Below, piece after piece: positions 55,730-64,000 of a stretch of 64,000 bases of DNA. The position numbers and the translations under genes were made by a program. The stretch covers positions 179,928,349-179,992,348 of the forward strand of contig NC_081842.1 in NCBI RefSeq assembly GCF_963259705.1, written 5' to 3'. This DNA is from Myotis daubentonii (Eukaryota > Chordata > Mammalia > Chiroptera > Vespertilionidae). Each line of letters opens with the position of its first letter. Position 1 is the first letter of the stretch. The notes beneath the pieces are model-generated. The model was given only the letters and a program-made list of their open reading frames with translations, was not told the DNA's origin and did no database searches.

Positions 55730-55789
<60 letters not shown>

Positions 55790-55950
55790 TTGATATGAGA
55801 GTGATACCTGAATTGGTTGCCTCCCACATGCATCCCCTCCTGGGACGGATTGAACATGCAACCCAGGTACATGCCCTTGACCAGGAATCAAACTCGAGAC
55901 CCTCCAGTGTGGGGGCCAATGCTCTAACTACTGAGCAATGCCAGCCAGGG
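55670..55950 (-). mobile_element. VES SINE with palindromic tail and (GA)n expansion
   Basis: Reverse-strand SINE. The tail side has GTTGTT units and ATCCTCACCTGAGAAT (about 55680-55695). The body has a (GA)n run (55733-55785), then CCCACATGCATCCCCTCCTG, TACATGCCCTTGACCAGG, CTCGAGACCCTCCAG and the head ending GCCAGCCAGGG. Target duplication CCTCTTTGTCTTTCT (55655-55669) against 55951-55965, one mismatch. Confidence 0.93.
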
Positions 55951-55969
55951 CCTCTTTGTCTTTTTAATT

Positions 55970-56690
55970 GGTCTCCTGTTTGCCTCCTTGGATGCCTGTG
56001 TCCATCCATCCAGTCTCCCCTCCAGATGGTGGGTGGATGGGCCTAATTCTCCTCATCAGTGACAATGTGATGGCAACTTTGTATCTCCAGGATCAACATT
56101 GTGACCTGCCTGCCCTTTTACTGTCAGAGATGACAGGGACACAGGATAGCAGGTGGCCAGTGCTGAGGAGAATTTATTAGGGTTAGTGATTCCTGCAAAA
56201 CCATGTGCTCCAGACAAGAGATTGCTTACAAATAACCGTCTCAACAACCCAGGGTCTGTTATCCACTAATTAATTTTGGATTAGAAAGGGCTAACAGGAC
56301 TTGACCTTGGAAGGTCAGAATAATTTGAGGAGATAACTAGGTTGCAGCACTCCCTGGAGTAAAGAGGGATGTGTGAGACCAAGGTTTCAGCACTGCGGTT
56401 GAAAGGAATCTCTGTCCTTGCTTTTTCTCTGATAAATGATAAAAGACTGCATTTATATGATTTCCCAAATGTCTGTTATATCTTGTGTTAAAACCACTTG
56501 GAGAATGATGCTCCTCTGACATCAGCCTCCAAGCTCTTAAGGTAGAAAAGTGGAAGGAGCAGGAGAGGAGGTAGGAAGATTAATGATTAGGTGATTGTGT
56601 TTATCCAGACAAGAGGTAATGAGGGCCTTGATTAGGGTGGTGGAGGGAGATGGGCAAGTGGAGTCCTACAGACCTGGACTGAGTGTTTGT
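55970..56690. other. Unique or unclassified DNA
   Basis: No nameable element. Confidence 0.35.
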
Positions 56691-56900
56691 TCCCCCCACC
56701 CTCTCCCCTCCTCTAGCTGTGAAACCTTGGGCAAGTTAACTCTTTTGACTCCACTTGCTGATTTTTTAAACAGAGGGAAAATAAATAACTCTCCCTGTGG
56801 CATCTTTAGGAAGATTAAGTGAGAAAAAATTTTTAAGATGATCTATTATAGCAAAGCACCTGGCACTTTGTAAAGACTCAACACATATTAAGTCTGTTTT
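56690..56900 (+). repeat. MIR
   Basis: CTCTAGCTGTGAAACCTTGG, GCAAGTTAACTCTTTTGACT, AGCACCTGGCACTTTGTAAA. Confidence 0.75.
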
Positions 56901-57108
56901 TATTGAAATAGAGGTGATGAGTTAATGTGGCGGGTGAGGCAGAGTAAAGCCTAGGACTGCACCGCAGGATTCTTTCTCAAGTCACTGGTAATGGGACAGT
57001 TTTGGGTAATGAGACAAACAAAATTGAAGGAAACCCAAAGACCAGAGAGTAGCAAGAAGCAATGGAGGTGGGATATGAAAGCACTGGGGCTTTGGCTATT
57101 TCTCACGT

Positions 57109-57220
57109 CACACACGCACACAGACACACACACACACACACACGTGTGCACACACACATACACGCACACACATGCAACACATGCAAGCATATGCACGCAC
57201 ATGCATGCACACATACACAC
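57109..57220. repeat. Imperfect (CA)n tract
   Basis: CA units with interspersed TG, CG and TA; ACACGTGTGCACACAC includes a short palindrome. Confidence 0.93.
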
Positions 57221-57689
57221 CCTCTTCCTTGATGATAACCTCAGATGAATGAGGTGTGAGAATATCCAAATGACAGCTTTCAGTGCCTTTTCTCTGGGTT
57301 GTTATGAAACACTCCCCAATTAGCTGTGAGCCAAATTCTGGTCTTGCTTATTTCCATTAGTCTGGGACACTTTTCCTCCACAAAGTTCAATTTATAGTTT
57401 CTTTCTCCTATAGATCACCTTCTCCTATAGATCACAGCATTATCACAGAGTGATGATTCATGATGGAAATTTCCAATTCAGAGCATAAAGGGTGGTCCAT
57501 GTATTTAATTGGATGAATTAATGAGTTGTGAGGTGGATTATCAATGAGACAGTTTGCCTTAGAGGTCTCCGAACCCTACTCAGGCAGGTCACAAGGCACA
57601 CTGCCAGAAGGCTTTGTTGGAAACAGGGCCAGCCTGCCAGGTTTGGCACAGGCAGCAGAGTGGAGATTGTTGCATCTGAACAGAGTCAG

Positions 57690-57699
57690 TCTCTCTCTC

Positions 57700-57765
<66 letters not shown>
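57690..57765. repeat. (CT)n microsatellite
   Basis: Long CT run with one GT interruption, continuing into CCT-rich sequence to about 57822. Not part of a recognisable SINE. Confidence 0.95.
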
Positions 57766-57767
<2 letters not shown>

Positions 57768-57989
57768 CCTCCTCCTCCTTTCTCTCCTCTCCTCCCACTC
57801 TCTCTCTTTCTGTCTCTCTCTCAATGGGAAGCAGTGATCCAGTCATTGCTGAGAGACCAGCTGAGATGAGTGGGTGGTTTAAAACTTCTTAAGGAGACAC
57901 AAAAGAATCTAAAGAATGAATGGATATTAGATAGTTTTAAAAACAGGTCCAACCGGCCCTTCCTTTTTCCTTCTTTTGGTGAAGAGCCA

Positions 57990-58115
57990 GACAGACACTT
58001 GGGGTAGAATCCCAGCCTATCACTCACTGGACAAGTAATTTGGGGCTAGTTAATTTTGTTTCTAACCGTAGTTTTGTCTTCTACAAAGTAAGGATAAGAA
58101 CACATATTTGCAAAG
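57990..58115 (+). repeat. MIR fragment
   Basis: AGAATCCCAGCCTATCACTC, ACAAGTAATTTGGGGCTAGT, CTACAAAGTAAGGATAAGAA. Confidence 0.55.
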
Positions 58116-58119
58116 TCTT

Positions 58120-59580
58120 CCTGATGTCCCAAGCGGTGCCACCTGTGTGTCCACACCACACAGTAAACTTTCCCTGCCATGAAGTTTTGCATATTCACCT
58201 AGAACTAGAACTGTTGAGATGTCTGTCAGTCTTAGATATCTGTGTTGTGTACCACCATTTCCCCAGCCCCTTTCTGAAGGCCCAGGAGGTAGTAGATGCT
58301 CAGTAACTACTGGCTGGGTTGAATGGAATAGTATGTCATTGAGAAATTGCTTTTTCCTACCCCCAACACATGCCTAATAACCATTTACATTTACAATCTC
58401 AAGAAGCACCTCTGGAAAGATCCCTCCTCCTCAAAATGTTTCTGATAACAGTCCTTTGAGTTCATTGACCACTTTGTTGTTTCCAAAGCCCGTTCTGTCT
58501 GTGACCACCCGGAGGGGATGCAGGTTAGATTTCTACAGCTGGAGGGGCAGAGTGAGGCTCAGTGAGGAGGCATCAGGTATCTATAACCACAGTCAGAAGG
58601 TGGAGGAACTGGGATCTGCACACAGGCTGGGTGGCTCCCCAACCTTTGTTCTTTGGAGTCCTTTCTTGATTTCTCCTTCAGGGTTTGCTCTTAGATTCAT
58701 CTCTGTTGTTTCTCACCAGTGCTCTCAAATGCGTCTGTATTGATTTCACAGACCAAGGTGATGTATTCACACATAGTGTAGACATGCTTCTCAGCCTAAG
58801 GTGCCAGGGTGCCTTCTGACTCAGAGATCAGAGAAACACCCTTCTTCAGAGATAAACTGAATCAATTGGATAAATTTGGTCCAGATTTTGGAAAGTGGCC
58901 ATTGATGTGCCTGGGGAAATGAAGGAGGACTTTATACTTTCCAAATATTTTTGTACTTCTAGCTGCTGCCCCAAAACTTATTTAGAAATTAACCTAAGGG
59001 TTTTATGTGCTACCAGAATGTTCCTTGTGAGTGTTGCCCAACCTTGCCCTGGAGAGGAAAAGTTAGCAAGCCTCTGAGGGCATTTTCCACCCCCAGGAAG
59101 ATCCTTGGTCCAGCAGTGGCCATGTAACCCAGATTTCCTGGGAATGTCCCGGTTTTCAGAATCCTGTTCCATGAGCCCACAGCAGTGCATACCTTTGGCA
59201 CATACATTTTCAGGATCATATGCAGCATGCTACATAAAATGTGATGCCTTAAACCCTACCTTGCTGCAAACATGATGGGAGGAGGTTTATATAGAGATGT
59301 TTGCATTATAGGGCATTTTAGATGGAGAACTATGGAAACAAGGAAATAGATGCTATGTAAAATCATGCAATAGGTCCTGTTAGTTATTTGGTGTGGGCTA
59401 TGGATTTGATTCTGAGCTTCCTAGTGGTCCAAAGAAAAAGACAAACACAACCAGTTTTAAGATTCATAGTGTTTTTAAAAAATAAACATGTTCATCTGGG
59501 AAATTACAAGAGTTATGTGCTGTGTTGACAGTATGTGTATTTTTTAGAATTTTATGTGCAGTATTAACTTTTATACTCTA
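58120..59580. other. Unique or unclassified DNA
   Basis: No nameable element. Short frames on both strands show no domains. Confidence 0.35.
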
Positions 59581-59581
59581 A

Positions 59582-59971
59582 CTATAGGCCCAGTGCACAA
59601 AATGCAGGATCAGACCTAAGCCAGCAGTTGGACATCCCTCTCACAGTCCAGGACCCCTCAGGGGATGTAGCAGTGTGCCAAGCAGCAGGTGACCAGGGAG
59701 GAGCCCAAATTGGGGCCAGGTGCCGCTCATGCTCATCCTGGCCCGCTGCACCTGCTGCTACGGAGTTGGGAGAGGCTCCTTCTGTGGCAGCTGTGCTCTC
59801 CAGCTGTGAGCCTGGCTTCTGGCAGAGCAGTGCTCCTCCTGTGGGAGCACACTGCCACCAGGGGACAGCTCCTGCATTGAGCATTTGCCTGCTGGTGGTG
59901 AGTGCACATAATAGCGACCTGTCATTCCGGTTGTTCCTTCATAATGGTCACTTAGGCTTTTATTATATAGA
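59582..59971 (-). mobile_element. HeliBat-type Helitron, copy 1 of a head-to-tail trio
   Basis: On the minus strand it begins TCTATATAATAAAAGCC and ends GGGCCTATAG (consensus CTCTAG with one change). The interior carries a CACCAGCAGGCAAATGC form of the shared HeliBat motif. About 390 bp, non-autonomous. Its 5' TC directly abuts the 3' CTAG of copy 2. Confidence 0.9.
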
Positions 59972-60438
59972 CTAGAGGCCCGGTGCACAAAAATTTGTGC
60001 ACTTAGAGGCGGGTGTCCCTCAGCCCCGCCTCTGCCCTCTCGCAGTCTGGGACCCTTCGGGGGATGACCACTTCCTGGCTTAGGCCCGCTCCCTGGGGGA
60101 TTGAGCCTAAGATGGCAATCAGACATCCCTCTGGCAACCCGGCAGCCCTCAGGGGATGTCCACTTGCCAGCGGGGAGCAGACCTAAGCTGTAGTCAGTCA
60201 TCCTTAGTGCTGCTGAGGAGGCAGGAGAGGTTCCCACCACCACCGCTGTACTGGCAGCCATCAGCCTGGCTTGTGGCTGAGCAGAGCTCCTCCCATGTGA
60301 GAGCGCCCTGACCTCCAGAGGGCAGCTCCTGCATTGAGCATATGCCCCCTGGTGGTCAGTGTGTGTCATAGTGACCAGTCATTCCCAGTCTTTCTGTTGT
60401 TAGGGTCAGTTTGCATATTACCCTTTTACTATATACGA
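59972..60438 (-). mobile_element. HeliBat-type Helitron, copy 2 of the trio
   Basis: Minus strand: 5' TCGTATATAGTAAAAGGG, 3' CGGGCCTCTAG. A 3' hairpin, GTGCACAAAAATTTGTGCAC on the plus strand, is at about 59983-60002. About 467 bp; best-preserved 3' end of the three. Confidence 0.93.
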
Positions 60439-61024
60439 TAGAGTCCTGGTGCACGGGTGGGGGCCGGCTGGTTTGCCTTGAAGGGTGTCCCAGATCAGGG
60501 TGGGGGTCCTGCTTGGGTTCCTGGCTAGCCTGGGTGAGGGGCTGATGGCTGTTTGCAGCTGGTCACACACCCTTCAGGGTGGGGGTCCTCACTGGGGTGC
60601 CTGGCCAGCCTTGATGAGGGGATGAGAGCCATTTTCAGGCTGGTGGCCGACTGAAGCTCCCAGCCTCTCCTTTTTTTCTTTTTTTTAAATTCTGGGATTT
60701 ATTTACCTTCTATAATTGAAACATTGTTGCTGTCACTGGCTCTCCCAGCTCTGAGGCCACAGCCAGCTAAAAGCAGGTATCTAGGATTTGTTTGGCTTCT
60801 ATAATTGAAACATTGTTGCCTCTGGAGCTCAGAGCTGGGCCACGGCAGGCGGGGAACCTTGGCTTCCTCCATCACTGGAGCAAGCAAGCCTCCTGCTCAC
60901 TTCAGCTGCATGGCTGCCAGCCGCTATCTTTGTTGGCGGTTAATTTGCATATTTCCCTGATTAGCCAATGGGAAGTGTAGCGGAGGTACAGTTAATTACC
61001 CTTTTTGTCATTTATTAGATAGGA
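60439..61024 (-). mobile_element. HeliBat-type Helitron, copy 3 of the trio
   Basis: Minus strand: 5' TCCTATCTAATAAATGAC preceded by A, 3' end CCAGGACTCTA. Longer (586 bp) and of a different subfamily from copies 1 and 2. It has an internal direct repeat, CTTCTATAATTGAAACATTG, at about 60708-60727 and 60798-60817. Confidence 0.85.
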
Positions 61025-61089
61025 TGTGGTAAATTTATATCCCAGGATCTTTTATATCACTAGTTTTTTGGGGACAGGGGACAATAGCC

Positions 61090-61680
61090 ACCAAAACTTA
61101 GTGCTCTGGCACAAAATGGAAATCAAGCAGCCTTTAATTAAACTTCTAGTAATTTTCCAGACCTCTTCAATCAACAGTCTATTATGCAACTAAAAAGCAT
61201 ATATTATTCCTTATGTAACTGAAATAGTAATTTCCCAGCAAAACATCCTAAGACTCCCGGCAGGCCTTCACCAGGGATCCAGTATGTCTTTACTCCCAGG
61301 AACAAAACTTTGCTAATTAAAAGTTCTTGAAGTCAGGTACTGGGAAAAAAATAGTTCCCGCACATTACAAATAATGTGCCTTGGTGGGGTGAATGCTGAC
61401 TCGCGCCTTTCAGGTTTGATCTTATTTTGATATTCATAAGGGTCCCTCTTTGCTGATTATGTCAGCACAAGCTCGTTATTGAATTATGGATTGGGTGTTT
61501 AATCAAGGCCCGTGCCTTATTATTAGTTGTGTAACATTCCATTGTTTCAGTGGAAAATGGAATGTGTAAGACCTGATTCACATGAAAATCTATTGGCCCA
61601 CTAATAAATAATGTTTTACAGTGAACTCTGTTATATCCCTATAATCCTCATCTGCCAGGGAAGTGAGAACAAATAAGCAC
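61090..61680. promoter_or_regulatory. Candidate conserved non-coding element
   Basis: Repeat-free sequence rich in homeodomain-type cores: CCTTTAATTAAAC, TTTGCTAATTAAAAG, TTATTGAATTATGGATTG, GGGTGTTTAATCAAGG (the TAATCA/TTAATC type bound by Pitx/Otx- or Hnf1-like proteins), CCCACTAATAAATAATG. Of all unique stretches here it looks most like a developmental enhancer. Inference from motif density only. Confidence 0.33.
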
Positions 61681-61884
61681 AATTCACACTGATGGATTGG
61701 GGCAGTACTTCTGGCAAAATGGTGGCCAGCTGGACCCTGTGTGTGGGTTTTCATGAATGTGCTTCTATATAAATCCTGGACTTGAGAGTTGGGGTTGGTT
61801 TTGTAGAAGCATTGTATACTGGTATATATATTGGAGAGAACTTATATTCCAATGTGATCGCTCAGTGAGGAGGTTAGATTTAGG

Positions 61885-62036
61885 CTAGTGATTCTGACCA
61901 CTTGGTTGCATCTTGAACTTACATAAAACCCTTAAAATGCCATCACCTGGGCCCCACCTCCAGAAATGTGAATTTACCTGGTCTAGGTGGCCCAGGTGAT
62001 AGTGGCATGCAGCCAAGACTGAAGGTCACTGTGTTG
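61885..62036. repeat. Old hAT MITE (MER5/MER58-like)
   Basis: TAGTGATTCTGACCACTTGG, CATCACCTGGGCCCCACCTC, GGCCCAGGTGATAGTGGCAT and GCAGCCAAGACTGAAGGTCAC give imperfect inverted halves typical of Charlie-type MITEs. Confidence 0.5.
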
Positions 62037-62039
62037 TGC

Positions 62040-62885
62040 TCTCCAGAGGACAAATAGTTACTCTGTTCAATGGCTGTAAGCTGTCTCAACTCCACACTAG
62101 GATCTCTGTGGTTTCTTCTTTTGGAATCTCGTACTCTGTGAGTCTGTTAATGCATTTACTGCATAAGGGAAAGGACCAAAATTGAAGTCCTTAAAATACA
62201 GGTTTGAGTCCTGGCGCTTCCTACCTGGGAGACACTGAGAAATCTGCCTCACTCTCTGGAGGAAAATCAGAAATCTTGTTTATTGTGAATTTAGAATTGT
62301 TTACATGGAAGACAGTTCAGTGCCCAAGTCCCACCTTGTAGCGGCATTTATATTTGTGAGTGCAAGACGACTCATTGCTAAGAAGGGGATGACAATTTTT
62401 ACTTCTCTAGGCTCTTGTGCAGATTTAAATAAGAGCATGTGGTAAGGGACCCTCTATGTGGAAGGTTGTTCGTAAAGGTTTGTTCCCTTTCTTATTCCTT
62501 GGCTCCCCTAGGATGCCTTCCTCTCATCTTTGTTTCTCTCCTTATATAACTCTTGAACATTTTCCCTGAGAATCTGTCTACCAAATGTTCCTTTCCTTGT
62601 GTGTGCCCAAGTCAGAGGCATGTTAACCTTAGCATTCTCCGAATTCTGCCCTCATCTGTCTTCTGCTGCCATTGCCAATTAGTAACTGGCTTCCAAGCTT
62701 TCTTTTCTCCAGATTCTCCTTTTGTAGCCACTGCTACAGCCTTGAAATGAAGTTACAGAGTAGCATGGTAAGTGCTAGGAGAGGGAACGCTCAGGGAATG
62801 CCCAGGGTGCTGTGGGATCACAAAATAGGGTCTCAACTAAGGCGAGGGGGCTGGCATTGGATCTCAGACTTCCTAGAAAAATGCA
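62040..62885. other. Unique or unclassified DNA with a possible MIR
   Basis: 62175-62290 (ACAGGTTTGAGTCCTGGCGC) may be a MIR piece. Nothing else is nameable. Confidence 0.35.
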
Positions 62886-62890
62886 ATCTC

Positions 62891-63119
62891 GTCGAAACCG
62901 GTTTGGCTTAGTGGATAGAGCGTTGGCCTGCGGACTGAAAGGTCCCAGGTTCGATTCCGGTCAAGGGCATGTACATGGGTTGCGGGCACGTCCCCAGTAG
63001 GGGATGTGCAGGAGGCAGCTGATCGATGTTTCTCTCTCATCGATGTTTCTAACTCTCTATCTCTCTCCCTTCCTCTCTGTGGAAAATCAATAAAATATAT
63101 TTTTTAAAAAAAGAAAAGT
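62891..63119 (+). mobile_element. VES SINE (young)
   Basis: CGAAACCGGTTTGGCTTAGT head, GATAGAGCGTTGGCC box A region, GGTTCGATTCCGG box B, GTCAAGGGCATGTACATGG core, ATCGATG blocks, AATCAATAAAATATATTTTT tail. Perfect 13-bp target duplication AAAATGCAATCTC at 62878-62890 and 63120-63132. Same head subfamily as the 24-bp fragment at 47763. Confidence 0.97.
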
Positions 63120-63129
63120 AAAATGCAAT

Positions 63130-64000
63130 CTCAACTGAGTTCTGAAGGTTTCATTGGAGTCAGCCTGGCACAGAGCTGGGAAGAGTGTTTGAGGCAGGGG
63201 AACAGTATGAGCAAAGACCCAGGGGTGAGTGAGAACTTGGTGGGCTGAAGAGGATCAGGATGACAGGATCCTGGGGCTGGAACTCATAGAGTCTATCACC
63301 TGTTTCTAATCACCTCCTCCCTTCTCTATCATGTTCCACGTGATGGTCACCTTGTATGCACACAATTTTGGAGTCCATAATCCTGGGAATGATAGATTCT
63401 TCCCTCTCTCATTACACCCGGTATTGGTTCTCTGGTGCATCTCCACCCATTCCCACCTCTCCATCGCTATAAGTCTTTGCACCAGTTAACTGTATTTCTC
63501 ATAATAGCTAATCCTCTGCCTGCCTTGCCATGTAGCCTCCACCTGGATGGCCTTTCTAAAACCCAGACAGGTGCATGTCACTCTTGGCCTAGAACCCTGA
63601 GCAGCTCCCTGTCATCTGGGGACTCCTCATGATTAGCCCCCCCACCTCCTTCTCCAGCCTCTTCTGTTTGTATTCTAACCATGTGCATTTGTCATTCAAA
63701 GTTAAATACCTCCAGTGCTGTCCACAGGACTTTCTGTAGTGATGGAAATGTTCTGTGTCCTTGCTGTCCAATAGGGTAACCATTAGCCACATGTGCCCAT
63801 TGAGCACTTGAAATGTGGTTGGTGTGACTGAAGAATCAAATTTTTAGTTCCATTTAATTTTAATTAATCTAAAGGTAAATAGCCATATGTACTAATGGCT
63901 ACCCTATTGGATAGCACAGTTCTAGACTCTGACTATACCACGCTATCCTATATCTCTGCCCCTTGGATCAACTGTTTTTCTCTTTCTGGAATGCTCATCC
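63130..64000 (+). repeat. L2, interrupted by a hAT element
   Basis: 63130-63260 resembles reverse-strand L2 (GAGCTGGGAAGAGTGTTTGA, GCAAAGACCCAGGGGTG). From about 63290 the text is forward L2: CTGGATGGCCTTTCTAAAAC, CCTGAGCAGCTCCCTGTCAT, CCTCCTTCTCCAGCCTCTTC. Beyond the hAT it resumes with TCTCTTTCTGGAATGCTCAT and runs off the window edge. Confidence 0.65.
63713..63922 (+). repeat. Old hAT (MER1-group) MITE
   Basis: Starts CAGTGCTGTCCACAGGACTT, contains CTGTCCAATAGGGTAACCAT, ATTAGCCACATGTGCCCATT and GAGCACTTGAAATGTGG, and ends with the inverted GGCTACCCTATTGGATAGCA. Palindromic layout typical of a Charlie-related MITE. Inserted in L2. Confidence 0.75.

Overview
This window is nuclear DNA from a vespertilionid (vesper) bat. 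Three kinds of interspersed repeat point there together: many tRNA-derived VES SINEs (polymerase III A and B boxes, CT-rich body, AATCAATAAA-type tail), HeliBat-type Helitrons (TC 5' end, CTAG 3' end, 3' hairpin), and non-autonomous SPIN-like hAT transposons. Under these lies the usual old mammalian layer of MIR, L2, old L1, MER5-type hAT elements and old LTRs. Family names come from recognising sequence, not from a library search.

I find no functional protein-coding gene, no intact RNA gene and no CRISPR. Apart from decayed L1 ORF2 pieces, the one protein relic I can name is a broken minus-strand processed pseudogene of the mitochondrial nucleoside diphosphate kinase NME4 near 36.1-36.5 kb. 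The longest open frames otherwise lie in L1, across a Helitron junction, or in unique DNA with no recognisable domain. The window is best read as intergenic or deep-intronic DNA.

Layout. 0-12.5 kb: VES SINEs, L1 3' ends, MIR/L2, two SPIN-like hAT copies at either end, and a striking 158-bp inverted duplication (8963-9120 and 9521-9678). 12.5-24 kb: an old LTR, L2, an L1 nested in a SINE (16.1-17.0 kb), a candidate conserved element (17.4-17.8 kb), and a HeliBat inside an old L1 (20.9-22.4 kb). 24-36 kb: SINEs, L1 fragments, old LTR relics, MIRs. 36-43 kb: NME4 pseudogene, a 919-bp solo LTR with a 6-bp target duplication (38.7-39.6 kb), and a four-layer nest MIR / VES SINE / 5'-inverted L1 / VES SINE (40.3-42.6 kb). 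43-56 kb: mostly unique, AT-rich, enhancer-like stretches with MIRs, and a 24-bp SINE head flanked by perfect target duplications (47.75-47.80 kb). 56-64 kb: microsatellites, three HeliBats joined head to tail (59.6-61.0 kb), another candidate conserved element, a young SINE and a split L2.

Nothing here works together as a pathway. The main interest is in how DNA has been inserted, copied and joined.
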